A stretch of DNA of 64,000 bases, taken from positions 60,688,855 through 60,752,854 of the forward strand of contig OY978525.1 in NCBI GenBank assembly GCA_963854835.1. The letters run 5' to 3'. This stretch comes from Megamerina dolium (Eukaryota > Arthropoda > Insecta > Diptera > Megamerinidae). The notes beneath the pieces are model-generated. The model was not told the origin of the DNA and searched no databases. It worked only from the letters and a program-made list of their open reading frames with translations. The translations under genes and the position numbers were made by a program. Of this stretch, positions 46,163 to 57,239 are shown piece after piece; position 1 is the first letter of the stretch; every line of letters starts with the position of its first letter.

Positions 46163-47802
46163 GGTCTGGATAGCAATGTTTGGAGTAACATCGATTGATT
46201 TTTCATCATTTCTTGCATCATTGTTTGCATTGAGTTCATGAATTGGTTCATATTCTGAATTAATGTTTGAAGCAAATGTTCAAGGGTACTTGGCTGTTGG
46301 GTGGGCAGTGAGTGTTTCTGCTCATTATTTACATTGCTAGCGTATGAATTGGTTTGATTCTTAACATTATTAACACGCTAGCGTATGAATTGGTTTGATT
46401 CTTTTTTGGGATTGCAGAGGAGAATTGTGTTGCATCAATAATTTGCCTTTTACTTGAGTTGGCTATCTGAGTTTGCTCAACTGGTTTTAGAGGTTGATTG
46501 CTAGCGGAGAAATTTAGCTTTAGGGTTGTATATACTGGGCAACCTCTATAATTTGCGGTGTGATTACCTCCACAATTGCTGCATTTTTTCATGCTAGCAT
46601 CGCCTTTAGATTTTGGGCATATGTTTGATTTATGGAGATCTCCACAAATCACACAAACAGCTGGCAGGGTACAATATGTCTTAGTATGTCCATATTCTTG
46701 GCAGTTACTGCACTGAGGAGGTCCAGTTCTCTTATGGGGTTCTTCGATTGTGATTTTGCGATGCAATAAATATCGAATTTTATATATGGGGTGCACTTCA
46801 CCTTTTTTTAGGGGTTTTGTTTCAGGCTGAAGCTCAATACGATATAACGGTTGAGGTATATTGCTCTTGTTGAGAATGTTGAATACTGTTTTGGCTTGAA
46901 ACCCTTCTTCCCGAAGGGCAAGTTTGATTTCGTTAATGCCAACGTTGTGTTCGACGCCTTTGAGTACAACGATTAAGCCCTTACTACTTTTTAGCTGATA
47001 TGTGTAGTAATTCTTTTTTACAGCATCAAATTCCGCTATTACTTTGCGATAATGAGTTTCGCTGTAGATTTGCACTTTCGTTTCCTCAATTTGGCCTTTG
47101 CGAATAGGAACAACGTGGAAATTCTTTGGTCCTATAAGACTTGTAATTCAAATCAATAAAATAAATCAACTTATCTGAGTTGCATTCTCTTAAGAAAATG
47201 GGTGGGGGTTAGAAATTGTTCTTGGAGATAATATTTTCGTCACTTTCGTCACCTGAAAGCAGAGCGTATCTATTTTCCGAACTAATAGGGGCAGTGTTCT
47301 GCTTTTGAATTTTTGTTGAATTCATTTGTTTTGAATTTTGTGGACTTCTTTTTCGCTTTACTACAGTAATGTAGCGATCAATTCCAGTTTGAATAGCAAC
47401 TGGTTCTTTATTAGACATCACAATAGTTGCTTTAACTACTGGGTCATGCACTTCAGTAGAAAGGCCGTTATTTGTTTGCTTTGATGTTGAAGCTGTTGGT
47501 GTTACAGCAGGAGAAGCGCATTGTACACTCCACGGTATAGAGGGAGATAGTATATCACGAGAGAACAAATTATTTTTTTTGTCTGTATTTATTGTTGTTG
47601 CAAATTTTAATGTAGTGTTAGAGTGAGGAATATGTGCAGGCAAAAGATTTGCACTGTTACTTTCACTTGTGCAGTGTGTATCAACTGTTTTGTTTGATAA
47701 TGCACTTATCGGGGGGGTTAGCGCGGGTGATTGCAAATTATGGTTTACACACACATTAACAGGCGATTGCCGTTGCCGGAGAGGAGAGCGCTGAACACTC
47801 AT
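46159..47802 (-). pseudogene. Jockey ORF1, gag-like protein with three CCHC knuckles
   Basis: The start MSVQRSPLRQRQSP at 47,802 opens a Ser/Thr/Asn-rich N-terminus ending RYALLSGDESDENI. A stop follows NNF, and PPPIFLRECN begins the conserved gag core, then a second lesion. 47,075-46,329 gives YYTYQLKSSKGLIVVLKGV (RRM-like part), then CSNCQEYGHTKTYC, CVICGDLHKSNIC and CSNCGGNHTANYRGC knuckles. Near 46,335-46,402 a 27-base segment (GCTAGCGTATGAATTGGTTT...) is duplicated and shifts the frame. The original stop overlaps the ORF2 start as ATGA (46,162-46,159). ORF1 proteins package LINE RNA. Confidence 0.87.
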
Positions 47803-48071
47803 ATTACAAACAAAATGTTTGCAAACGATATTATTTTTTTATTTTCTTTGATTTTAATGTTCTTTTTGCTTATTTGTATAAGCAATAAAAAAAAAATCTC
47901 AGAAGTAACTCCTTGAGTTTTCTTAGCGTCTTTTCGCAATATATTTAATTTTTTTTACCGAAATCAATCACTTTTCCGACTCTATCAAAGGAGAGATGCG
48001 AAACACGTCCACTCTTATTGGTGACTTTCACGAGAATTAATTATCTGCATGTATATAATCGCGCTGGTCCG

Positions 48072-48143
48072 ATGACTGGTCAGTCATCGGGACTGACGTA
48101 CTGACGTACTATTCTTTTGCGGAGGCTCCACAAAAGAATAGTA
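48072..48143. repeat. Two adjacent hairpins at the Jockey/LOA junction
   Basis: GATGACTG-GT-CAGTCATC at about 48,071-48,088, and TACTATTCTTTTG (48,107-48,119) with its perfect complement at 48,131-48,143 around an 11-bp loop. Between them ACTGACGT is tandemly repeated. The second hairpin's right arm is LOA coding sequence. Confidence 0.9.
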
Positions 48144-48336
48144 GGTCATTCCGTCTGCTCATTACAGAAGAGAGCCTCGAACCGCTAGAAAAAGCTGTTC
48201 GGCATGCGGCATGCCAAACTAAAAATATTTCGCTCTGCCAACCCGGAGAAAGAGCAGGAGGACAATGCCGAGGGCGCCGTAAATCTGTTTGAAAGGGTAC
48301 TGGACGATATCACCGAAACAAACACCGACGTTTAAC
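48119..48336 (+). pseudogene. LOA ORF1 (copy 2), 3' part
   Basis: Frame resumes after the Jockey as AEAPQKNSRSFRLLITEESL, then EPLEKAVRHAACQ. After a frameshift it gives NPEKEQEDNAEGAVNLFERV, then LDDITETNTDV and a stop, an acidic C-terminus common in LOA ORF1. This continuity shows that 42,160-43,365 and 48,119 onward are one gene split by insertion. Confidence 0.8.
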
Positions 48337-49186
48337 CATAGTCATTAAGGTTGTCCAAATTATCTTGCAGCACTCTCGGGCTGCTACGGACAACCTTGCC
48401 GTCTTCCTGGTGGAGGAGGACGTGGATATAGCCATTGTCCAGGAACCCTGGGTGCGGGGAACCGAGGTCAAAGGGTGTCCGGGGAAAAGCTGCAACGTGC
48501 TCTATAAACGGATCCAAGGTAGGCCTAGATCATGTATTGTAGCAAAAAAACACCTAAATATTTTTCTAACCCCATTGTACAGTTCACAGGATGTAACGGT
48601 TGCTGACCTAATAGCTGTCGGCGTCAAACTACGGGTCGCATCAGTATACATGGCACATGAAAAACCTGCGCCGCCAGAAAAGGTTAGCAGACTAGCTCAA
48701 GAAAGAGGCGACAGGATCCTTCTTCTCGGGTGCGACGCCAATGCTAGGCACGCATTATGGGGCAGTTCCGAGACTAATGAAAGAGGTGAGTCTTTGTTTA
48801 ACTTTTTAATAAACACAAATTTAATAGTATGTAACAGAGGTGACACCCCAACTTTCACCTTTCCAAGCTCGGAGCAGTTTGATGGATGGGCGGAAGTGTT
48901 GGAGGTCACTTTATTATCAGATAGCGATGTGATAGGGGTCAAAAATTGGAGAGTCTCCAGCGAAAACTCTTTCTCGGATCATAGCTGGATACTCTACGAT
49001 TTGGATCTTCAGGTAGACCCACCCTTGCCACACCGTAATCCCCATAGAACTAACTGGGCGCGGTTTGAAAATTTAGTTAGAAATAGAATAGGAGGGGCTC
49101 CCATTCATAGAATAACATCCATTGATTCACTAAACAGTAGGGTCGAAACATTAGAAAAAGCTTTCGGTAAGGCCTTTAAAATGTAG
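48337..49186 (+). pseudogene. LOA ORF2 (copy 2), endonuclease domain
   Basis: Starts VIKVVQIILQHSRAATDNLA (the N strand has Ile-Leu-Gln-His where N is usual), then VDIAIVQEPWVRG (Glu), LLGCDANARHALWGS (D-x-N) and NSFSDHSWILYDL (SDH). Open for about 280 codons, which is the full domain. It nicks target DNA in the family. The linker after 49,186 is broken by stops. Confidence 0.85.
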
Positions 49187-49199
49187 TGCCCACTGAAAT

Positions 49200-50480
49200 A
49201 TAGCAAAAAAACTTTCCCTCCTTGGTAAAGCCGGGAACTGTTGGAACTAAGGAAGAAAGCAAGAGCAGATTACAACATCAGCTACTCCACTGGAAATTGT
49301 GCAATTGTACAATGAAAGCCGGAGGATGTATAAGAAAGCTATTAGGAGCGCTAAAAAGAAGCGTTGGAGAGAATTCTGCACGTCCATTGAATCTACCAAA
49401 GATTCAGCTAGACTGATCCGTATCTTGTCCAAAGACCATTCGAGTGCTTCTAGGATTAGGAAGCAAGATGAAACTTGGGCGAGAACGGCAAAAGAATGCT
49501 TAGAATTACTAATAACACTCATTTTTCGGAATGCAGTCAATACGAAAGCGGAAGTAGTATGACCGCGCGGCGCTCTTACGAGTCACTGCATCTCACAAAT
49601 GAGATAGTAACGAACGAAAAATTGCATGGTCAATTAATAGTTTTTCACCCTTGAAGTCAGCAGGTCCGGATGGGATCATGCCCAAAATGTTGCAGGTAAC
49701 ATTTCGTGGCTGGTGCAAATCTTCAAAGCGTGTCTGAACCTGAAATATGTACCTACTAGCTTGTGGCTAGTAAAGATGGTCTTCATACCAAAGGTTGGCA
49801 AGAGAGGACACGAATCAGCTAAGGGTTTCAGACCCATCAGTCTAACATCCTAATAAAACTGAATAGAGGGGGTGTCAAAGCGGTGGCGTATGCCGATGAT
49901 ATGGTGTTAATGGTGTCAGTACTGTGCCCAAGCACGATTAGTGGGATCACGCAAAGGTCGTCAGACGAGCTCAGCTCTTGAGCTATCAGGTGTGGCTTAA
50001 GGTTGAATCCGGATAAAACAGAACTGATGCTTTTCACCAACAGAATTAAAATACCCAATTTTGACTTGCCTAAATTAAACCATCAAACGCTAACACTTTC
50101 TTCCAGTGCTAAATACTTGGGGGTTATTTAGGACTCCAAGCTTAGTTGGAGGTTAAATACTGAAAACCGGGTAAAGAAGTCTTGAATTGCCCTCTATACC
50201 TGCAAAAGAGTAATTGGAAGGAAATGGGGTATCCAACCAAATCTTATTTTATGGATGTACAAAGATAAGGCCTACACCATTAATAAACATAGCAGTATAC
50301 AAAGGTCAGCATGTGAAGCGGTAGTCGGAGCTATATAGTCGTGTCCCGGGGATGCTCTTAACGTTTTGACACACATGCTCCCTATTGATCTATATATTAA
50401 GAAAACGGCAACCATGACCGCAGTGAAGCTAAAGGAAGCGAGTCACTGGAAAGAGAGAACATGGATGCATACTAACAAGG
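49200..50480 (+). pseudogene. LOA ORF2 (copy 2), decayed reverse transcriptase with core deletion
   Basis: Linker KKRWREFCTSIESTKDSARL at 49,360, then an RT start (SAGPDGIMPKML, VFIPKVGKRG, GFRPISLTS at about 49,830). Next comes VAYADDMVLMVS at about 49,884, so the segment holding motifs A and B is deleted. NPDKTELMLFTN and LKYLGVI-like sequence follow. Numerous stops lie in the region. Motif C (YADD) is intact. Confidence 0.8.
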
Positions 50481-51427
50481 GAAACGCAATATGCGTCTGC
50501 ATTGACAGATTACATCATCCCGAAGATGAATTTCAATAGAAATTTCACAGTAGTTTTTCCTTCAAGGAAGGATTGGACTAAGGGATGTCTGTTAAACAGC
50601 TTCGACACCACAATCTACATGGACGGCTCCAAAATGGATTGTAGCGTAGGGGCAGGAATGTATTCCGAGAGATTGAAAGTGGACAAGTCTGTGAGCCTCC
50701 CCAACCTGTCTAGCGTATTCCAGGAGGAAGTGTTTGCAATCGGGGAAGCTTGTAGGATACTAATCGCAGACTTCAGATTCAAGCTCAATATAGCTATACT
50801 ATCGGAGCAATTCAGGCCTTGAATTCAGCAGTCTTATCCTCCTTCCTAGTGGAACAAAGTAGAAGGAGTCTCAATACACTCAGCGAACGGCACAACGTTT
50901 CATTTATCTGGGATCCAGGACACCGGAACATAGAAGGAAACGAAAAAGCCAACGAACTGGCAAGAAGCGGATCTGCAGTGCAAGAGGCTCTTGCAGAACC
51001 AGTGTTCATACCGCTGAGCGTAGCTAAAAGGGCTGTCAATACAAAATATCTAGCGGATTGTCGGTGGAAAAGTCTTACGAAGCGTAAGACTAGTAGGTCA
51101 CTATGGCCTACATACAATCCTAAACAAACAACACTACTGATAAACAGGAACCGAAAATATGTCTCTAGACTGACAGCAGTCATTACTAGCTTCTGGTTAA
51201 TCAGAGAACAGGCGGCCAAAATTGGGATGTCCTACAACGATTTCTCTCATAGTTGTAACCAAGTGGAAGAAAAGGAAACGGTCTTTCACTTCCTTTGTAA
51301 ATTCCCTGCCCTTTGGAAGCAGAGAATGAACACCCTAGGTAAACCACTCTTCAATAGTATTGAGAAGTTGGCGGAAATAAACACCAACAACCTCCTAAGG
51401 TTTCTAAACAGCACAAACTGGATTTAA
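50481..51427 (+). pseudogene. LOA ORF2 (copy 2), RNase H domain and C-terminus
   Basis: 50,502-50,822 has TTIYMDGSKMDCSVGAGMYS (first Asp: YMDGSK) and FQEEVFAIGEACRIL (Glu). After a frameshift at about 50,815, 50,819-51,427 has FIWDPGHRNIEGNEKANELA (W-P-G-H...N-E-xA-D/N). The last 100 residues include CNQVEEKETVFHFLCKFPAL, the HFLC-type tail of LOA/I elements. RNase H after RT separates LOA from Jockey and RTE. One frameshift. Confidence 0.87.
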
Positions 51428-51633
51428 CCGTGCTGCCCACACAAACAACCTAACGAACAGTTGGAAGCGAGGATGTGGTAACAAAACGGTGCGTAAGCGC
51501 TATTTCGACTCATGGATGAGTCACCACTTCAACCAACCAACCAATCAGGAAAAAGGTGGGTGCCAATATCGCAACAGGTTCTTATAGTTTCGATGTTGTC
51601 CGTGACTTTAAATATATCAACAACAACAACAAC

Positions 51634-52061
51634 CTGTTATATGAAATCAGCCAAAGAATACTATTTCGAGGAGGAGCTGATTTGCACCACCTATTTGCAA
51701 AAATGAAAATTATAAACTCTTAAAGAAGTTTATCAACTTTATTGATTCGTGGTCGCAGTAGAAGTGAAGTTAACAGTTGTAGAATATTAAAGTTAGGCTA
51801 TGCTTAAGATTATATGTACATAAGAATGAGATAATTAAAGAAATAGATAAAATTTTAGTCAACTGCAATGAGAGAGTTTACAGTTGCATGTATGATCACT
51901 AAATTCAGAGAGAATAAGAGAATTACAGTTTCGTATATGATCTCAAGATTTAGTACATTCCAATATAAAATAATAGTTTATTATATGATCATGGAAGTTA
52001 GTTCTGCAAGTCCCGAAATAGAAATAGTGCTGCGTGACCCGATATAAAATTAGTGCGAACA
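51634..52061 (-). repeat. BEL/Pao 3' LTR (copy 1)
   Basis: On the minus strand it begins TGTTCGCACTAATTTTATAT after the polypurine tract TGGGGAGGA, contains AATCAATAAAGTTG, and plausibly ends ...TTTCATATAACA at 51,634, next to a (CAA)n-like flank. It aligns with 34,337-34,690. No 5' LTR is present. Confidence 0.75.
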
Positions 52062-52074
52062 TCCTCCCCACGTT

Positions 52075-52571
52075 GGAAGGTGTAGGCTTTCAACAGATTC
52101 AGTTTCAATAGGGAGCACAGCAATTTTTCCCACAGCTCGCTTAACAAGTCCATTGGTAGTGCGAATAATTGCAACACGAGCCACGCCATCGGAGCCATAA
52201 ATTAAAGTCTCCACACGCCCTAATCGCCATTTCAATGATGGTAGGTTTTCGTCTTTTAAAATGACCATATTTCCAGTTTGAATACTGCCATTTGATTTTT
52301 GCCACTTGACTCGTTCTTGTAGAAGTGAGAGGTATGAGCTGCTCCACTTTTTCCAAAACACTTGCTGCATACGACAAATGCGCTGCCATCGGTTTAAACG
52401 ACTGATATTGAGACTGGTGGCGTCTGGTTCAACGAAAGATGTGAATGGCGCACCTATGAGGAAATGAGCAGGTGTCAGCAAGTCCAAATCATCTGGATTC
52501 TCGGAAATTGGACAAAGTTGGCGAGAATTAATTATCGCTCCGATTTGACACACAAAATGTTGGCCTCTCAA
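52075..52571 (-). pseudogene. BEL integrase C-terminal domain
   Basis: CQIGAIINSRQLCPISENPD, then LDLLTPAHFLIGAPF, then SLNISRLNRWQRICRMQQVF, and finally PSLKWRLGRVETLIYGSDG, the conserved C-terminal block of BEL pol. It ends near the polypurine tract. Confidence 0.87.
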
Positions 52572-53538
52572 TTGTTAGAATTGAGAGGCCAACGATACGT
52601 AGAAAGTGGAATTTCGCTGACTTAACCGCTGCCTCCCATAATCCACCAAAGTGTGGTGAACGAGGCGGAATGAATCTCCATGCGATGCCTTCTGAGATGC
52701 ATTGATTGGTGATTTCAGTGTTATGAGAATTGCTTAAAAGCAATTGTCTTAAATCTTGCATCTCGTTTTTAGCTCCGACAAAGTTCGTTGCATTATCAGA
52801 CCAAATGGTGTGTGGCTTGCCTCTTGTGGAAATAAAGCGTTTTAGAGCTGCTAGAAATGATGATGTGGAAAGGTCTTGAACAAGTTCCAGATGACAAGCC
52901 TTCGTGCTGAAGCAAACGAAAATGCATATGTAGCATTTGATAGGTGGCCTAGTCCGAACTTCTGACTTATAGTAGAATGGCCCGCAATAGTCAATACCAG
53001 TGGTGAAAAAGGCTCTGTTTGCTTGTACTCTGTCAGATGGTAGGCTACCCATAATATGCTCGTAGATTTTTGGTTTCAAACGAAAACATCGAATGTATTT
53101 GTTTATAACACTGGCAACAGTATTTCGACCATCAATTGGCCAATATTGCAGTCTAATCGACGCTAGTACGCTCTGTGGTCCTGCGTGTAGATATTTACGA
53201 TGAAAGTAATCAATTATTGCGTTAGTGACTGTATGATGCTTTGGCAATAGAGGTGGATGTTTTGCTTCAAAGTCCAACAATGAGTTTTGCAAGCGCCCTC
53301 CAACGCGAAGAATCCCAAATGAGTCGACAAATGGATTTAATGATCGTAGTTTGCTTGACGAGTTAAGTTTCTTATCATACCAAAGCGCTTTGAGCTTAGC
53401 TGCAAAATGAACTTGTTGAATGTGACGAATTAGCAGGTGTGTACCCCTTTTGATGTTCAGTGGAGTCAGCGGTTGGCTATCAACGTGAGTACTGCGCGGT
53501 TGGAAGAAATGGTAAACGTATGCAAAGATGCGCTGCAA
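52528..53538 (-). pseudogene. BEL integrase
   Basis: Open frame of about 336 residues. Zinc-finger part: HHTVTNAIIDYFHRKYLHAG, then CFRLKPK. Core: FFTTGIDYCGPFYYKS (first Asp), PHTIWSDNATNFVGAKNEM (second Asp) and SPHFGGLWEAAVKSAK (Glu); the full DDE triad is visible. A short inverted repeat at about 52,552-52,594 (GTTGGCCTCTCAATT with its complement) interrupts the frame just after the core. Confidence 0.9.
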
Positions 53539-54214
53539 CTTGTGAAAGGAGTTGTGGTACTTGTAATTAAAGTAATTAAAACCTTCCGTCGCCGATCGGG
53601 TAAATCCGTTAAAAAATCGATGCTATTCGGCCAATCTGAGTGCTCTTTTGATAAAAATGGTGGACCATTGTTCCAAAGTTTAGAATTTAGTAGTTCATTC
53701 GGAGTGCATCCCCTCGAAAGGATATCGGCCGGGTTCAAAGAAGTAGGCACATGATTCCAAGTTGAGTTAGCGTTTGAATCTGGCTCACTCTATTTGATAC
53801 AAAAATGTTGAAATTTGATGGTTGTTCGCGAAGCCAAGATAGAGTGACCATTGAGTCTGACCAGCAGTGAACGGTGTGAGGATGTGGAAAATCTTGCGAT
53901 ATGAATGCTACCAATTCCGCAAGCAATAACGCTGCGGACAATTCCAATTTAGGTATGGTTAAACTCTTCAGAGGCGAGACTCTCGACTTTGCACAAAGTA
54001 AGCATGATTTTAAGAAACCATCACACTCCGAACGAATGTAGACGCAAGCACCAAACGCAGCCAAACTTGCGTCGCAGAAAGCATGAATCTCCCAACTGGA
54101 ATGAGGTGTCAATACAAAACGAGGAAATTTAATATTGCTCACTAAACCATATTGAGCACAAATGTCAGTCCAGCTACCTAGCAACGACTGAGGCAAACTT
54201 TCGTCCCATTGCAA
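53466..54214 (-). pseudogene. BEL RNase H region and integrase linker
   Basis: WEIHAFCDASLAAFGACVYI (catalytic CDAS), then SPLKSLTIPKLELSAALLLA (Glu block) and TVHCWSDSMVTLSWL (second Asp region). A frameshift follows near 53,750. The linker TSLNPADILSRGCTPNELLN is the conserved block (NPADxxSRG) before integrase. Confidence 0.87.
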
Positions 54215-55370
54215 TTTTTCCTTCCAAAGGGTTTGTAGGAGAATTTTTGCTTTCGTAATGACTGGCGAAACAAGTCCAAGCGGATCATAAAATTTAGTGA
54301 TATGTGAAAGTATCGTACGCTTCGTGCGATAGGCGAAAAAGAGAATAAGAAATTATCAGTGTTAGGGTCCCAGACGAGGCCAAGAGTCTTCGTTACATAA
54401 GTTCCATCATGGAATTTGAGCATACTCTCACGTTCTGAGTCAACAATGCCTTGAAGCGTACTAGCCTCGTTTGAGCACCACTTACAAATGTTGAATCCTC
54501 CACGCTGAAGTAAACCTTTAACCTGACGTCTGATCTCAACCACTTCCTCTATAGTATCTCCGCCTGAAATGAGATCGTCTACATAAAAATCTCTTCTCAC
54601 GATTTTTGCGCCTATTGGAAATGACTCTTCTTCATCGTACGAAAGTTGATGCATAGCGCGAATTGCCAAAAAGGCGGCAGATTTTGTACCATATGTTACA
54701 GTGTCTAACTTGTATACCTTTATCTCATCAAGTGGATGCTCACGCCATAATATATATTGAAGATATTCGTCTGGAGACATTTTACATATTTTACATATGT
54801 CTCCGCAAGAGCGAATTTACGAAAGCGAATTTGTAAAAGAGTTTTGAACAATTTTGGCTCAATAGTTGGACCCGCTAGCAAAACGTCATTTAGCGAGTAG
54901 CCCGTTGTTGTGCTGTCAAGCTTTTGCACGCAGTGGTGTAGTAGAAAATAAGTTGTTGTTGTGGCTTGTGGTATTGCCAGTGACATATGGTGTAGCGATG
55001 CATACTCATTCATAAAGGAAATATATTGAGTTTTCAAGACACGATTATTTTCCAATTTTCGCTCTAAGTTTTTAAATATTCGAAGAGCACGATTATGTGA
55101 GTCGCCAAGTGCGCTCAAGTTTCTTTTTGCAGGCAAACGTACCGAATACTCTCCCGAAGCTAAACGAGTGAAATTTTCTTTGAAATGCTGCTCACACCAA
55201 TCGTCTTCTTCAGAGGATGGAGGAGCAGAGTCGAAACAATTCTCTATTTCCCAAAATCTTTTAACAATATCGTTCAACGAATTGTTGTTTTGTTGTTGTT
55301 CAGATACGTTTTGGCTGCAAGCTGCGATTGACGATGATTGTTTGGTGGTGTATGAAACACCTCCAGACAC
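54178..55370 (-). pseudogene. BEL reverse transcriptase
   Basis: 55,370-54,720: LNDIVKRFWEIENCF, EYASLHHMSLAIPQ, then TTTGYSLNDVLLAGPTIEPK. A segment before DSTTTGYS (normally ending FRVVFDAS) is partly lost. 54,780-54,178: RILWREHPLDEIKVYKL-like sequence, TKSAAFLAIRAMHQLSYDE, then RRDFYVDDLISGGDT (YVDD catalytic box intact) and CKWCSNEASTLQGI. Two frameshifts are evident. Confidence 0.87.
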
Positions 55371-55852
55371 AACCCAACACAGTCGAGTTTTTGTAATATT
55401 GGCAAATTACTAGCAATGCGAATTTGGTTAACACATATCAAATCAAAAAATAAACCTGCGCCAATAAGCAAGTCAATGCGCTGTGGTTTGAAGAATAGTG
55501 GATCTGCTAGAGTAATATTTGATGGTATCTTCCATTCCGAAGTAAGGTTGAAGTTAGGCTGATAATCTGTTATACTGGGTGTGACCACAGCAGCGAACGA
55601 AGTGTTGTAGCCTTTATCTTGCGATTGTGCGAAAACGTCAATCTCCTTGTCGGCAACGAAGTTGGATTCGCCGATACCAGAGATCACAATTGTTGATTTT
55701 TTGAATGGAAGTTGCAACAGATTTGCCAAGCGAGTAGTTACGAAATTTATTTGAGATGCTGAGTCGAGAATAGCGCGGCATGGAACGAAGTTGCCTGAAC
55801 GATTTTTTACTAAAATCATTGCTGTAGCAAGCATTACATTACAATACAACAC
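55274..55852 (-). pseudogene. BEL aspartic protease
   Basis: AMILVKNRSGNFVPCRAILD leads to the active site DSASQ (DSGSQ or DSASQ in the family), then NFVTTRLANLLQLPF. The end is RIDLLIGAGLFFDLI, the piece that also occurs fused to SINEs S2 and S3. The domain looks intact; its frame overlaps the start of the RT frame by about 100 bases, implying a frameshift at the boundary. Confidence 0.87.
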
Positions 55853-56700
55853 ATAGATTTCGAAGTTTGAGAGATTGAACTTGATGTTAACGATGAAATG
55901 AGTGTTTGTTGTGACGAGGTTGTAGCTTCAATTTCTTGTGGATTTGAAGACGATGAAAGCGGGTTCATGTGAAGAAGAGAGTTGTGTTTGTCTGAGCAAT
56001 GACGACAATGCCCAGACTTACATCGTTGTAGACTATGGCCTTTGCGTAGACAATTTAAACAAAGTTGAAGCCGCTTAGCTTCCTTGTAGCGCAAATTCGG
56101 CGATAAATTTATGAATTTTATACAATTTTTTATATACTGGTCTATCGAATCACTAAATACGCAAAAGCTGGAGGAACTTGAAGATAATACCAAAACGTTT
56201 CTAATGCCTTTATTGGTATTCGAATTTTTGCCCACCTGACTGCTAGGTGTTTGCGTTACCTTAGCACTTTCCAAATTTTCCATCATGCGGCACCGCTTCG
56301 CCAAAAACGAGCTCATTGAATTCAAAGTTGGCAATGTCTGCATCGGCAAGTCCTCTTCCCATTTCTGCTGTGTCTTCTGATCGAATTCTCTGGTAGCAAG
56401 ATGAATTAGTAATCCATCTAAAATTTGTTCAGGTGTTGCCAAGGTATAAAGTGCACGAAGATGTGAATTGAATTTGTCGCTCAATTCTCGCAAGCCACTA
56501 GCAGAACTTCTATCAACAGTTTTAAGGCCAAAAATCGCCTTAACGTGTGCCTCAAAAACAAGTAATTTATTATCAAATCGATTCTTTAGTAGAGCCACGG
56601 CTTTGTCATAATTCTCATCGACTGGCTCAAGTGAGCAAATGGTTTCTAGCGCGCAGATGTTGAAGTTTTTCCACTTTGCTCAATTCTAAGTCCTTGTCAA
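55834..56700 (-). pseudogene. BEL gag (C-terminal two thirds)
   Basis: Contains ALLKNRFDNKLLVFEAHVKA, SGLRELSDKFNSHLRALYTL and WEEDLPMQTLPTLNSMSSFL, the DUF1759 region of BEL gag. It ends with KRLQLCLNCLRKGHSLQRC and HCRHCSDKHNSLLH, two zinc knuckles. Gag forms the particle that packages the RNA. The frame is open for at least 254 residues; the N-terminus is in another frame before the truncation. Confidence 0.88.
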
Positions 56701-56724
56701 TAACACTGCTGAACATGGCGAAGG

Positions 56725-56872
56725 CAAATGAAAGTCATTTCGAATAAGTTGTTCTAAGAGTTGTAACCATTGAGTAACCCAATAAAAAGAAAAATAAAAG
56801 TTTTAAAAAATATTAATTTGTTTTCATTTGGCGTCGATTTTTCTGTGCACCAATATTTATGACTTGACTTGG
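56725..56872 (+). mobile_element. Tc1-like element, 3' tail only
   Basis: Matches the right portion of the element at 21,161-21,720 / 25,707-26,346 (AATTTCGAATAAGTTGTTCT-like) and continues to the complete right terminal repeat CCAATATTTATGACTTGACT, followed by TA at 56,873-56,874. It supplies the terminus missing from the other two copies. Confidence 0.83.
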
Positions 56873-57239
56873 TATACAAAAACAATTTATTTAGTCAACT
56901 CTATTTAATCTCCTATTTACAATCACTCTTTAATATACTTGCTGCTTGTTAGCGTGTGATGTTGCCTCGATCATGTTCTGAATTGAATTAATTTCTTTGC
57001 CAACAAACTCGCCCTATTCATACTCTGTTGCAAAACCATATAATCTTATTTTGTGGTTATCTAGTTTGTTTTCATTCTTTCTTTTGGCTTGTTTTGGTTA
57101 TCGCCCAATGCTTTTTGTTGACATTCGTTTCGATGCTACCATTATTCGTGCTATTAGTAATGAATAACCATCGACACTCGTTGCACTGCCCTCCTCTTAA
57201 CCTTGTTCGCTCCGAAGTATTAATGAGCGTCTAGTTTAG

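Larger units (their letters stand above)
43366..48104 (-). mobile_element. Jockey-clade LINE, copy 3, near full length (4.7 kb)
   Basis: Poly-T at about 43,366-43,378 marks the 3' end. Minus-strand order: 5' UTR (about 48,104-47,803), ORF1, ORF2, 3' UTR. The putative 5' end reads CAGTCCCGATGACTGACCAG. It lies antisense inside LOA ORF1. No target duplication was found; about 20 codons of the LOA frame seem lost at the site, suggesting a target deletion. Confidence 0.88.
41600..51545 (+). mobile_element. LOA-clade LINE, copy 2, with nested SINE and Jockey
   Basis: After removing 42,496-42,870 plus one target copy, and 43,366 to about 48,104, the order is 5' UTR, ORF1, endonuclease, RT, RNase H, which is a complete LOA plan. 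The 3' end carries short tandem CAAC units (CAACCAACCAACCAATC, about 51,528-51,545) instead of poly-A. The 5' boundary near 41,600 is approximate; 41,600-42,159 has no coding content and is presumed 5' UTR. Confidence 0.82.
51634..56727 (-). mobile_element. BEL/Pao retrotransposon, copy 1, 5'-truncated
   Basis: Minus-strand order gag, protease, RT, RNase H, integrase, C-terminal domain, LTR is typical of BEL/Pao. The 5' LTR and the first part of gag are missing where a Tc1-like tail abuts at 56,725. Confidence 0.9.
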
